Shown: one piece after another, positions 14,834 through 22,136 of the stretch
How the letters are laid out: the number at the start of each line of letters is the position of its first letter
Position numbering within the stretch: the first letter of the stretch is position 1
Assembly (NCBI RefSeq): GCF_003347205.1
Contig: NZ_QQBJ01000004.1
Location: 124,001-188,000 of the forward strand
Source of the DNA: Mycolicibacterium moriokaense
GTDB taxonomy: Bacteria > Actinomycetota > Actinomycetes > Mycobacteriales > Mycobacteriaceae
Direction of reading: 5' to 3'
DNA length: 64,000 bases
Program-made: the position numbers and the translations under genes
Notes under the pieces: model-generated
Told to the model about the DNA's origin: nothing
What the model saw: the letters and a program-made list of their open reading frames with translations, nothing else
The model's database searches: none

Positions 14834-15748
14834 TCAGACGCCGGCGGCATCCCACACTTCGAGCATCGAGCGCAGGATCTCCTCGGCGCGGCCCAGCCCG
14901 CCGAGATGGCTCTCGCCCGGCATCGGGAACAGCTCGGCGTCCGGCAGCCTCGACACCACGTGCTGCCCGTGCGCGAAAGGCACGATGTGGTCGGCGTCGC
15001 CGTGCCACCAGCGCACGTGCACCTTCACCTCGTCGAGCCGGAATCCCCAGTCACGGGCGAACGCGACGATGTCGTAGAACGGCGCGGCCATCTGCCGACG
15101 GCTGCCGTTCAGCAGGTCGTCGAGGAACATCGCCTTGATCTCCGGCCGCGCCAGCAGAGCGCGGTCAGCCGGCGGCGACACCAGTCCGTACAGATCCGCG
15201 GCGGGGCCGCCGAACGGCCGGATGAACCGGATCAGCGTGGTGGCCACCATCCCGATCGGCACCTTCGCCACCTGCAACAGGGGAGCGACCCTGGTGCCGA
15301 GGTTGCCCATCAGGCCGCCGCCGACTCCGTCCACCCCGTGGGTGGGTGCCACGCCACCCACCACACCTGCCGCCACGACGCGGTCGGGCATCGCCGCGGC
15401 GCACGCCAGCGTGTAGGGCCCGCCACCGGACAGACCGACGACGGCCATCTTGTCGATGCCGAGCGTGTCGGCGATGGTGCGCAGGTCGTCGGCGAACTCC
15501 AGCACGTTCTGGTACTGATACGGCGTCGACGACCCGATCCCGGGGCGATCGATGCCGATCAGGCGCACGTCGGCCTCTTCGGCGAACGCCCTCGCCTCCA
15601 TCGGAATCTGGCGTCGTGCGCCGGGAGTGCCGTGCAGCCAGAAGATGGCCCGGCCCTGCGGGTCGCCGAACTCGGCGAAGCCGATCTGGCGGTCTTCGCC
15701 GACGGCGACGTTTCCCTCGAGCTTCGGGCGATCGATTGCGACAACCAT
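14834..15748 (-). CDS. alpha/beta-hydrolase
   Basis: The 304-residue protein starts at the ATG at 15748 (MVVAIDRPKLEG), eight codons inside the longest frame. It shows oxyanion segment IFWLHGTPGARRQ, DRPGIGSSTPYQ, the nucleophile elbow GLSGGGPYT, WWHGDADHIVPF carrying the acid, and MPGESHLGG with the catalytic His. This is the lipase/esterase/haloalkane-dehalogenase fold; the natural ester is unknown. A helical cap with hydrophobic residues suggests a lipid-like substrate. It is divergent from the coiled-coil gene, with 70 bases between start codons. Confidence 0.85.
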   Translation of the reverse strand: MVVAIDRPKLEGNVAVGEDRQIGFAEFGDPQGRAIFWLHGTPGARRQIPMEARAFAEEADVRLIGIDRPGIGSSTPYQYQNVLEFADDLRTIADTLGIDKMAVVGLSGGGPYTLACAAAMPDRVVAAGVVGGVAPTHGVDGVGGGLMGNLGTRVAPLLQVAKVPIGMVATTLIRFIRPFGGPAADLYGLVSPPADRALLARPEIKAMFLDDLLNGSRRQMAAPFYDIVAFARDWGFRLDEVKVHVRWWHGDADHIVPFAHGQHVVSRLPDAELFPMPGESHLGGLGRAEEILRSMLEVWDAAGV

Positions 15749-15818
15749 GCCTGCAGTGTCGCACGACGGCATTTGCCGCCTGGCGGGGATTGCGCGGTTG
15801 ATGGCGCATCATGGCGTG

Positions 15819-16676
15819 ATGGCCGGCGATGAGCTCGACGAACTGTACGGCGTCGCACCCGAGGAGTTCACGGCCCTGCGCAACCGACTGGCCGCCGCAG
15901 CCAGGAAACGCGGCGACTCCGCCTCGGCCAACGCGATCGCCGCGGCGCGCAAGCCGACCACCGCCGCCTGGGTGGTGAACATGCTGACGCACAGCAACGA
16001 CGACGTCACGCCCGCGCTCACCGAGCTGGGCGAACGGCTGCGGACCGCACACGCGGCGATGGACGGCGCCGCGATCCGCGCGCTGTCCGGGGAGCAACGC
16101 CGACTCGTCGACGAGTTCGCCCGCTCCGCCTTCGATGCCGCCGGAATGTCGAACCCGTCGGCAAGCGTGCGCGAGGACGTGATGGGCACGCTGAGCGCGG
16201 CGATCGCCGATCCCGATGTGGCCGCCCGCCTGGGCCGCCTGGTGAAAGCCGAACGATGGTCGGGCTTCGGCGATTTCGGGGCGACGACCGCGGTGTCGAC
16301 GGTTTCGCGCAGCGACCGGACCGCCTCGGCGCCCGCGCACAGCGCAACCACGCAGGAGGCGCCCGCGGAAGGGAAGGCTGAAGAGCAGGCGAAGGCTCAA
16401 GCCGAGGTGCAGGCGGAGGTGCAAGCTGCGGCTGCGGCTGTCGCCGCCGCCGAGCGCGCGAAGGACAAGGCCGACAGCGAGTTGTCGGATCGACTCACCG
16501 ATCGTGCCGTCGCCCGGTTACGCGTCGACGAGATGCGGCAGCGGCTCGAGGAGGCCGAACGCAACCTCGCGGCGGCCGAGGAGGCCTGCCGCGAGGCCAC
16601 GCAGGTCGGCCGCGCCGCCGTCGTCGCTGTCAGAGAGGCCAAAGAGCGGCTGCGGCAAGCGAAGCGGGTGCGATAG
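15819..16676 (+). CDS. Ala/Glu-rich coiled-coil protein
   Basis: The ATG at 15819 (MAGDELDELYGV) is chosen; an in-frame ATG six codons earlier is possible. The 285-residue protein has a helical N-terminal half that recurs in actinobacteria (EEFTALRNRLAAAARK, ARKPTTAAWVVNML). A low-complexity stretch of Lys, Glu, Ala and Gln follows (EGKAEEQAKAQAEVQAEVQ), and then a long heptad-rich coiled coil to the C-terminus. No catalytic motif or membrane segment is visible. It may be a structural or nucleoid-associated factor, but nothing in the sequence proves this. Confidence 0.75.
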   Translation: MAGDELDELYGVAPEEFTALRNRLAAAARKRGDSASANAIAAARKPTTAAWVVNMLTHSNDDVTPALTELGERLRTAHAAMDGAAIRALSGEQRRLVDEFARSAFDAAGMSNPSASVREDVMGTLSAAIADPDVAARLGRLVKAERWSGFGDFGATTAVSTVSRSDRTASAPAHSATTQEAPAEGKAEEQAKAQAEVQAEVQAAAAAVAAAERAKDKADSELSDRLTDRAVARLRVDEMRQRLEEAERNLAAAEEACREATQVGRAAVVAVREAKERLRQAKRVR

Positions 16677-16677
16677 G

Positions 16678-17052
16678 TCAGCCGACGGCCTTCCTGGCAT
16701 CCGCGAGGTTGTCGGCCCCCAGTACCAGCCGGGTGTTCGTCGCGAGATAGGCCAGCGTGAGGTTCACCCGCGCCGCACCCAGCTCGTGCGCGATCTCGCC
16801 GAGCGCACCGGGGCGGTCCTCGATCTCGAGTACCAGCACCTCCTGCTCGGCCGCGATCTCGATTCCGGCCCCCTGCAGCGCCTCGAACGCCGGGGTCGCA
16901 TCGTTGACCAGGATGTGCACCTCGGCTTGTCCGCCTCCGCTGGTCACCGCGCACAGGCCACCGATGTTGGCGCCGGCCTTTCCGAGGACGTCACCGACGC
17001 GGGCGAGTTCGCCGGGCTGGTCGTCCAGATAGAGAGTCAGGTCGCTTGCCAT
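16678..17052 (-). CDS. tandem ACT-domain protein
   Basis: The 124-residue protein consists of two ACT-like halves. The first begins LTLYLDDQPGELARVGDVLGKAGANI and the second LVLEIEDRPGALGEIAHELGAARVN; each carries the ligand-loop P-G-x-L signature. ACT pairs usually bind small amino acids and act as stand-alone regulators. The ATG has a GGAGTGG SD, and a perfect six-bp hairpin lies just upstream. It is convergent with the coiled-coil gene, one base apart. Confidence 0.85.
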   Translation of the reverse strand: MASDLTLYLDDQPGELARVGDVLGKAGANIGGLCAVTSGGGQAEVHILVNDATPAFEALQGAGIEIAAEQEVLVLEIEDRPGALGEIAHELGAARVNLTLAYLATNTRLVLGADNLADARKAVG

Positions 17053-17064
17053 GACCACTCCTTT

Positions 17065-17080
17065 CGTCGGACTACCGACG
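17065..17080. promoter_or_regulatory. leader inverted repeat upstream of the ACT-domain gene
   Basis: CGTCGG and CCGACG form a perfect six-bp dyad around a four-base loop. On the minus-strand transcript it ends directly before the AAAGGAG ribosome-binding site and 12 bases before the ATG. It could be an operator or a small leader hairpin. No stronger claim is possible. Confidence 0.45.
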
Positions 17081-17186
17081 ATCATGCTCCGACGGCGGCG
17101 GAATAGCTGACTCCTGCCGAAATGAGCACCGCCGCGGCCGACGAGCATCGGGTGGCCGGGCCACCGCGGTCTGCCATACTTCGACG

Positions 17187-17477
17187 ATGCGACGCACATT
17201 GCCGATCCTTGCCATGGTGCTGGCCGTCTTCGCCAGCGGCTGCGGGTCCACGATCAATCCGGACGGCGCCGCGAAATCGGTCGTCGATGTCGTGTCGCGC
17301 CAAACCAAGTTCAAGCCCAAAGACGTGTCCTGCCCGTCCGGAGTGGACGCCGAGGTCGGGGTCGAATTCGACTGCAAATTCACCGGACCCGAGGGTGTGG
17401 AATACACCGCGCACATGAAGGTGACGAAGGTCGACGGCGACAACGTGGAGTTCTACGTGCAGTCCAAGCCCAGCTGA
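17187..17477 (+). CDS. DUF4333-type lipoprotein
   Basis: The 96-residue exported protein has a signal peptide MRRTLPILAMVLAVFASGC with lipobox Cys19, so it should be lipid-anchored outside the membrane. The mature domain (INPDGAAKSVVDVVSRQTKF, DVSCPSGVDAEVGVEFDCKF, EYTAHMKVTKVDGDNVEFYV) has two Cys likely paired in a disulfide and matches the small DUF4333 fold of mycobacteria. CATACT at 17175-17180 with the ATG seven bases later suggests a leaderless mRNA. Function unknown. Confidence 0.85.
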   Translation: MRRTLPILAMVLAVFASGCGSTINPDGAAKSVVDVVSRQTKFKPKDVSCPSGVDAEVGVEFDCKFTGPEGVEYTAHMKVTKVDGDNVEFYVQSKPS

Positions 17478-17483
17478 TCGGCG

Positions 17484-18131
17484 TCAGCGGGCCAGCTGCC
17501 GATACTCGATCATCGGCTCCTGCTTGATGACGGTGTCGCCGGCGGTGACTTTCAGCTCGGCAGGGGAGACGGCGTAGAGAACTCCGTCCTTTTTCGCGAG
17601 AAATCCGCTCTTGGAGCCGGTTTGGGCGTCCGTCCGTAGCATCGCCGCGTCGCTCAACCGAACGCCCAGATACTCGTAATCGCCCGACCGGCCACCGCAG
17701 ATCACGACAAGCGAGCCTTCGGTGCGGCCGATCGCCAACGCCGGATGATCGCGCTGGCAGCGCGCCGAGGAGTCGATGAACCCCATGTCGTCGGACGGAA
17801 AGGCGGCAGGTGCGGCAGGTGCGGTCAGCGGCTGGCCGTCGTGTGCCTGCGCCGGCGACGGCTCAACGGGATTGTCCGCCAACGGCGCTGGGGCCGGCCA
17901 GGCGTCCGCCGCCTGCGGCGCATTGTGCGCGGCCCCCGTTGCGACAATCCCAACGAATGCGAAGACGGCGACCGCCACCGCCACGAGAACGCCCTCGACG
18001 GTCATCTTGGGGAGGGAAAAGCGTTGATCCGCAAGCCCTTTTCGGCGCAGAGGCTGCTTTCGGTGCCTTCCTCCGGTGCGCAGCCGACCCGACGACATCG
18101 CGGGTGTGGTGACCAAGGTCGCTCCCGTCAT
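17484..18131 (-). CDS. membrane-anchored exported hypothetical protein
   Basis: The 215-residue protein has a basic N-terminal cytoplasmic tail (RKQPLRRKGLADQR), one transmembrane helix at about residues 48-70 (GVLVAVAVAVFAFVGIV), a Pro/Ala-rich linker and an external domain with two cysteines (SSARCQRDH and VVICGGRSG). The domain ends in a short beta pattern (FLAKKDGVLYAVSPAELKV). No known family recognised. The start is uncertain: ATG 18131 abuts a large inverted repeat, and an ATG at 18098 (MSSGRLR) is an alternative. It is convergent with the DUF4333 lipoprotein. Confidence 0.7.
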   Translation of the reverse strand: MTGATLVTTPAMSSGRLRTGGRHRKQPLRRKGLADQRFSLPKMTVEGVLVAVAVAVFAFVGIVATGAAHNAPQAADAWPAPAPLADNPVEPSPAQAHDGQPLTAPAAPAAFPSDDMGFIDSSARCQRDHPALAIGRTEGSLVVICGGRSGDYEYLGVRLSDAAMLRTDAQTGSKSGFLAKKDGVLYAVSPAELKVTAGDTVIKQEPMIEYRQLAR

Positions 18132-18181
18132 GCAGAATCATCACGCGCGGTCCGCCAGTTCGGCGCGGTGACCATTCTGCA
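18131..18181. promoter_or_regulatory. long inverted repeat at the start of the exported-protein gene
   Basis: TGCAGAAT (18131-18138) and ATTCTGCA (18174-18181) are perfect eight-base arms. Inside them, on the minus strand, TCAC and GTGA and then GCGC and GCGC can also pair with one bulged base. The last base of the inner arm is the A of the proposed ATG at 18131. It is either a DNA operator or an RNA hairpin that touches the start codon. Confidence 0.55.
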
Positions 18182-18264
18182 CGACTCGGTTGCGCGAAAC
18201 ACGCACCGTCGCCCCGCCGTGATTCGAAAATTCCCGACGGTCTCGACGTGGCTACGCGAGGTGA

Positions 18265-18297
18265 ATGCACTGGCCGCCCGACGGGCAACCAGTGCAT
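18265..18297 (-). terminator. strand-specific stem-loop after the NlpC-like gene
   Basis: ATGCACTGG (18265-18273) pairs with CCAGTGCAT (18289-18297), and GCCC (18276-18279) with GGGC (18283-18286), around a three-base loop. On the plus strand the two bases between the stems are CC against AA mismatches. On the minus-strand RNA they become UU against GG and can wobble-pair, giving a continuous 15-bp stem. The stem lies about 85 bases after the stop of the minus-strand gene 18383-19075. There is no U-tract, which is common for mycobacterial terminators. Confidence 0.65.
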
Positions 18298-18382
18298 AGT
18301 CACGCGGTACAGCGGCGACGGGCGATCACGGCCAACCGACGAATGTTCGCCGCGAGCCGTGGTCGCAATCCCCGCGATGGGG

Positions 18383-19075
18383 CTAGGTGGCCACCGGTGG
18401 CGGCAGAGGCGCTCCCGGCGGCGGGGGCAGCTCGGCGCCGGGAGGCGGCGGCAGCGGCGCGCCGGGAGGCGGCGGCAGCGGCGCGCCGGGAGGCGGCGGC
18501 GGCAACGGCGCACCGGGAGGCGGCGGCATCGGCGCGTCCAGCGCCACCGGGACCACGGCGCCCTCCGGCGGCAGCGGCGCACCTGGCGGCGGCGGGAACA
18601 CGCCGGGAGGCGGGGGACCCTCGGGCGCCGGCGGCTCGGGCGGTGCCATCTCGAGGAACATGTGCCGGTTGAACTGCCTCTGGTAGGCACCTCCGCCACC
18701 GACCTTCACCCCGCCGCCCTCGCCGGAGGAGACCGGAGTGCCGTCGGGCAGGGTCGCAGCGGTGTGGCCGCGGTTCCACCCGACGTTGAGGGCACCGGGC
18801 TTGGTGCCGTACTGGAAGCCACGCGCCTTGAGCGCGCTTTCGATATTGCCGGTGTTGAAGCGGTCGCCGTAGATGGGGCGACCGCTCGCGGCATTCGTCA
18901 CGAAGGACACCAGACCCGAGCAGTCGGTCCCGGCAGCCGAATCCCCTCCGGAGATATACGGCGTGCCGGACAGGCTCTGGACGAGCGTCAGCAGCGATGC
19001 GGTTGCGACAGCAAACATGGCGTCGGACAGTAACAGAGATGCAATTATGCCTTCAAAATCTGTGATGCCCTTCAC
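18383..19075 (-). CDS. NlpC/P60-like putative peptidoglycan hydrolase with Pro-rich tail
   Basis: The first 125 residues form an NlpC/P60-like domain: SGTPYISGGDSAAGTDCSGLVSF with candidate nucleophile Cys52, and NRGHTAATLPDGTPVSS with candidate His104. The last 90 residues are a low-complexity tail of repeated PPPPGAPLP units. Similar catalytic-domain-plus-Pro-tail proteins occur in mycobacteria and probably cut cell-wall peptides. The start is uncertain: GTG 19075 lacks an SD, and ATG 19018 (MFAVATASLL) gives a short hydrophobic N-terminus but no classical signal peptide. Export would therefore need another route, or the true start differs. Confidence 0.7.
   Translation of the reverse strand: MKGITDFEGIIASLLLSDAMFAVATASLLTLVQSLSGTPYISGGDSAAGTDCSGLVSFVTNAASGRPIYGDRFNTGNIESALKARGFQYGTKPGALNVGWNRGHTAATLPDGTPVSSGEGGGVKVGGGGAYQRQFNRHMFLEMAPPEPPAPEGPPPPGVFPPPPGAPLPPEGAVVPVALDAPMPPPPGAPLPPPPPGAPLPPPPGAPLPPPPGAELPPPPGAPLPPPVAT
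18408..18537 (-). repeat. 24-30 bp repeats coding PPPPGAPLP units
   Basis: Within the 3' end of the NlpC-like gene a GC-rich unit (core GGGAGGCGGCGGC on the plus strand) recurs about five times head to tail, in multiples of three, and encodes P-P-P-P-G-A-P/E-L-P. Two copies are identical over 24 bases. The array can expand or shrink without breaking frame and is a likely site of strain-to-strain length variation. Confidence 0.8.
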
Positions 19076-19410
19076 AATTCGCTTGCGTAGTGGCCGGATT
19101 CACTTTGTGCGATATATGAACATTGTTCTCGTACAATGAATTTCGTACTTCATGCCGAGTTGTCATCGCATCTGGACGACGACTTCTGAACACGAAACAT
19201 GTTGTGGTTGAACTATTTTCGGTAATAGGCCGGCGCGGGGCGTCGGCTTGACCCGTGTCCCCATCACGGGAACGGCCGTCACAGCAGCACATTTCACACG
19301 CAAACCGGGCGATTTAGCAAATAACCACCCCTGACCATTGATATGCAGCCGCATGGTTGCGTATCCCGCACAGGCAACCCGTTGGCTGCATATTGTGGGA
19401 AAATGTCGCC
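19076..19410. other. AT-richer intergenic region with several dyads
   Basis: No coding frame is credible here. Base composition is clearly more AT-rich than the neighbours. Besides the long palindrome at 19341-19393 it holds CATTGT-6-ACAATG (19121-19138) and CCCGTG-7-CACGGG (19252-19270). I looked for a cyclic-di-AMP (ydaO-type) riboswitch, often found upstream of cell-wall hydrolases, and saw no convincing match. The region must hold the promoters of the divergent NlpC-like and ArsR genes. Confidence 0.6.
19341..19393. promoter_or_regulatory. 53-bp compound palindrome upstream of the ArsR gene
   Basis: ATATGCAGCC (19341-19350) is the perfect reverse complement of GGCTGCATAT (19384-19393). 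Inside, GGTTGC (19355-19360) matches GCAACC (19374-19379). Both arm pairs are symmetric, with four-base gaps and a 13-base centre. The element ends 17 bases before the ATG of the ArsR regulator. The two-step dyad suggests two half-sites for a dimeric repressor, most simply autoregulation, or a 5' leader hairpin. Confidence 0.75.
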
Positions 19411-19728
19411 ATGGACGAGGTGTTCAAGGCGCTGGCGGACCCGAGCCGACGCCTGCTTCTCGACAGCCTCAACGAGCAGGACGGGCAGAGCCTGGGCGAG
19501 TTGTGCGCTCGGCTGTCGATGACCCGGCAGTCGGTCAGTAAGCATCTGGCGGTCCTCGTGGCGGCTCGGTTGGTGACCACGCAACGGCGGGGTAGGCACA
19601 AGCTGCACTTCCTCAACGCAGAGCCGATCACCGCGATCGCCGACGGCTGGATCAAGGGCTTCGAACGTGTGTCCGCCGCGCCGTCACACCGGTGGCCGGG
19701 CTGGCCGCCCGCGCTCGATCATCCGTAG
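19411..19728 (+). CDS. ArsR/SmtB-family transcriptional regulator
   Basis: The ATG at 19411 (MDEVFKALADPSRR) matches the usual family start; the open frame begins slightly earlier within the palindrome. The 105-residue winged-helix protein has the typical DPSRRLLLDSLNEQDGQSLGELC helix and the recognition helix MTRQSVSKHLAVLVAARLV, followed by wing TTQRRGRHKLHFL. It lacks the paired Cys/His metal sites of ArsR, SmtB or CadC and belongs to the subgroup usually coupled to SRPBCC genes. No SRPBCC gene is adjacent here, unlike the second ArsR at 53575. The last ten bases overlap the convergent phosphatase-like gene. Confidence 0.88.
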   Translation: MDEVFKALADPSRRLLLDSLNEQDGQSLGELCARLSMTRQSVSKHLAVLVAARLVTTQRRGRHKLHFLNAEPITAIADGWIKGFERVSAAPSHRWPGWPPALDHP

Positions 19729-20855
19729 GCCAGTAATAGAGGTATGTGCTGCTCGGCTGTGGTCAACGAACCGTGGTGGCCGACCAGAGACGACTCCAGC
19801 GGTTCCACGGTGCGCCGCACGATGGTCGCCGAGCCCCTCGCGGCCGCGATCACGTCGCCGATGCGGGCACGCACACTGTCGTCGACCCGCTCGCCGAACC
19901 AGCCCGCTTCAATCGCCTGATCGCGTGACACCACCCAGGCGCGGTCGGCCAACGTCTCCCGCCACGCCGCGAGCACTCCGGTGGCGGCGCCGTCGTCGAC
20001 GTAGACGTGCCGGGCCCGTGGCTCGCCGCCGATCGCCTGGACACCGTCGAGCAGTTCGGGGCAGCGGTCCACGTCCACGACCTCGTCGTCGGCGACGGCC
20101 ACCATGCCGTGATCGGCGACCACGGCCAGCAGCCCGTCCGGCGGCAGACCCTCGACGACGGACTCGACCAGCCGGTCGACCTCGCGCAGTTGCATCCGCC
20201 ACGCCTGCGACCCGGGCCCGTACAGGTGTCCGAGCAGGTCGACCTCGCCGTGGTAGCCGTAGCAGAAGCCGCCGCCTGCGACGGCTGCCCCTATACCGGC
20301 GGCGAGATCCCCTAGGGCCTGCACCCCGACGTAGCGGCCGCCGCGCAGCACCGCCCGGGTCAGCCCCGACTCGCTGAACTGGGCCCCGGACACCACGGTG
20401 ACCGCGACGCCCGCCGAAGCCGCCCGCTCGAACGTCGTCGCCATCGGCTGCACCTGCTCGGGTGGCGCGGCGTCGCGCAGATCGTCACCCCAGGGGTGCG
20501 GTCGCCAGCGCAGCGGATTGATCATCCCGACGCCGGGCAGCCGGAACGACAGACCGACCAGCCCGTGCTCGCCGGAGCGGCAGCCGGTGCCGACGGCGGC
20601 CAGTCCCGCCACCGTGGTCGACGGGAAGCCCGCGTTCAGGGTCTGCCCACGCAGCGCGGCCATCACCGGGGCGTCGTCGGCGTGGGCGTCGAGCAGTTCG
20701 GCCCCGAGACCGTCGACCAGCAGGACGCACGCGCCGCGGATTTCTCCGGGTAACTCGATCCGGCGGTCGAAGCCGGTGACACCCATCGCCGCCAGCACAG
20801 ATGGCACCACATCGGCCAAATGAGGCGCGTGCGGGTCCGGCTGCGGCAGGTCCAC
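19719..20855 (-). CDS. alkaline-phosphatase-superfamily nucleotide pyrophosphatase/phosphodiesterase
   Basis: The GTG at 20855 (VDLPQPDPHAPHLADV) is chosen over longer frames that would cross the divergent promoter. The 378-residue protein has the alkaline-phosphatase core: CVLLVDGLGAELLDAH with the first metal Asp, NAGFPSTTVAGLAAVGTG with the nucleophile Thr, YGYHGEVDLLGHLYGP with metal Asp/His, and VVADHGMVAV with the second metal pair. This is the type I phosphodiesterase/nucleotide pyrophosphatase layout. No signal peptide is seen, so it is probably cytosolic. Its start lies 28 bases from that of the VanY-like lipoprotein. Confidence 0.85.
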   Translation of the reverse strand: MDLPQPDPHAPHLADVVPSVLAAMGVTGFDRRIELPGEIRGACVLLVDGLGAELLDAHADDAPVMAALRGQTLNAGFPSTTVAGLAAVGTGCRSGEHGLVGLSFRLPGVGMINPLRWRPHPWGDDLRDAAPPEQVQPMATTFERAASAGVAVTVVSGAQFSESGLTRAVLRGGRYVGVQALGDLAAGIGAAVAGGGFCYGYHGEVDLLGHLYGPGSQAWRMQLREVDRLVESVVEGLPPDGLLAVVADHGMVAVADDEVVDVDRCPELLDGVQAIGGEPRARHVYVDDGAATGVLAAWRETLADRAWVVSRDQAIEAGWFGERVDDSVRARIGDVIAAARGSATIVRRTVEPLESSLVGHHGSLTTAEQHIPLLLAYG

Positions 20856-20870
20856 GTCGCGAGCCTGCCA

Positions 20871-20876
20871 TATTCT
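20871..20876 (+). promoter_or_regulatory. -10 element for a leaderless VanY-like gene
   Basis: TATTCT ends eight bases before the ATG at 20884, so transcription should begin at or next to the start codon. There is no SD. Leaderless genes are common in mycobacteria. Confidence 0.5.
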
Positions 20877-20883
20877 TTGCGCT

Positions 20884-21510
20884 ATGCCGCTGCGGATGAT
20901 GACGGTCGCAGGCGCCGGGCTGGCTCTGCTGCTCAGCGCATGCACCCCGTCGAACCAGGCCATTGCGCCTGGCCCGGCCGCGGGCGACAGAGCCTCGGCC
21001 GCGCCCATCGCCGCGCTGAGCGGCGGACCCGCCGCCGATGACGCGACGTTCTCCATCGGCCCGGCCGCGGTCGACACCGTCGGCGGCTATTTGCCCGACG
21101 GACGGATGCTCTCGCCGTTCGACACGGCGAACCCGGTGATCGGGTGGCTGGACCCGCCGTTGCTCGCCGCGGTGCAGAAGGCGGCGCGCAGCGCGAGCAG
21201 CGACGGTGTCGATGTGCAGATCACGTCGGGCTGGCGGACGAAGGGATTCCAGCAGCGGCTGTTCGCCGACGGCGTGCGGACCTACGGAAGTGTCGCAGCC
21301 GCACAACAATTCGTCGCCTCACCCGAGACCTCCCAGCACGTGGTGGGCAAGGCGGTCGACGTCGGCCCGGTCGAAGCCGACAACTGGATGATCCGAAACG
21401 GTCCCCGGTTCGGCCTGTGCCAGATCTATGCCAATGAGATATGGCACTTCGAACTCGTCGCTGACCAGAACGGGAACTGTCCCGCGTTGAGGCCGAACGC
21501 GGCCGGCTGA
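20884..21510 (+). CDS. VanY/M15B-type D-Ala-D-Ala carboxypeptidase lipoprotein
   Basis: The 208-residue protein has a lipoprotein signal ending LALLLSAC (Cys20). The mature M15B peptidase domain shows ITSGWRTKGFQQ, the zinc motif SQHVVGKAVDVG (His152, Asp159), and the catalytic Glu/His pair NEIWHFE (Glu185, His188). Such enzymes trim the terminal D-Ala of peptidoglycan stem peptides. A linker rich in Ala and Gly (residues 21-60) spaces the domain from the membrane. Internal ATGs at 20896 and 20899 could also start the protein. Confidence 0.88.
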   Translation: MPLRMMTVAGAGLALLLSACTPSNQAIAPGPAAGDRASAAPIAALSGGPAADDATFSIGPAAVDTVGGYLPDGRMLSPFDTANPVIGWLDPPLLAAVQKAARSASSDGVDVQITSGWRTKGFQQRLFADGVRTYGSVAAAQQFVASPETSQHVVGKAVDVGPVEADNWMIRNGPRFGLCQIYANEIWHFELVADQNGNCPALRPNAAG

Positions 21511-21572
21511 GTCGGGGTTGCCGGGCCAGGGCCTTGATCGAGCACTTGTACCAGCGCCTGTACCATCTCCCC

Positions 21573-22136
21573 ATGCCGAGAGAGGACAACCTCTCCAGTC
21601 GGTTCGACTATCTCTTCGAGCCCCTCGATGACGAGGAGTCGCTCGACGGCGCCGACAATGCCGAGTCGGCCGCCTCCCGCGACGCCGGATCGGCGTCGGA
21701 CTCCGGACCTGTGAGGATGGCCTTCGCGGCGTTCGTCCTGGCCACACTCGGGGTGGTGGCGGTGATCGCCGTGCTGCTGCTGCAGCGACCCGACAAGCCA
21801 GCGCAGACGGTCACCGTCCCGGTCGAACCGACGCCGATGTCGACCACTGCCGCCGTGCCACCGGCCCCGGCGTCGCCCGCGCCACCCCCGCCTGCCGCAC
21901 CGACAACCTCCCAAGCCCCGCCATCGGTCGGGACACCGCCCGCAGCGGTGCCCACGCAGCAGCAGGCCACCGACACCGACAGCCCCACATCCCAATCGCG
22001 GGTGACGAACTCACCGACCACCCGCGCGCCGATCAGCGTTGCCCCCGAGACACGCACGCCGTTCCCCAACCAGCAGCCACAAACCGGCGGGGGCGGGGGC
22101 GGCCTGCTGGGAGGCGGCCTCCCCGGACCGCTGTGA
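21573..22136 (+). CDS. single-pass membrane protein with Pro/Thr-rich exterior and RAPxSVAP motif
   Basis: The ATG at 21573 (MPREDNLSSRFDYLFEPL) is preferred over an earlier in-frame start. The protein (187 residues) has an acidic cytoplasmic N-terminus (PLDDEESLDGADNAES), one transmembrane helix at about residues 49-72 (MAFAAFVLATLGVVAVIAVLLL), and a disordered Pro/Thr/Ser-rich outside part. Near the end it has TTRAPISVAPETRTPFP and then a Gly-rich tail. The same short motif occurs in the unrelated-length protein at 28493-29578. Its stop overlaps the GTG of the PaaK-like ligase (GTGA). No enzymatic domain. Confidence 0.72.
   Translation: MPREDNLSSRFDYLFEPLDDEESLDGADNAESAASRDAGSASDSGPVRMAFAAFVLATLGVVAVIAVLLLQRPDKPAQTVTVPVEPTPMSTTAAVPPAPASPAPPPPAAPTTSQAPPSVGTPPAAVPTQQQATDTDSPTSQSRVTNSPTTRAPISVAPETRTPFPNQQPQTGGGGGGLLGGGLPGPL

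Noticed and set aside
19076-19340. Cyclic-di-AMP (ydaO-type) riboswitch upstream of the NlpC-like gene
   Set aside because: Such riboswitches often precede wall hydrolases in actinobacteria, so I read the minus strand for the conserved segments and did not find them.
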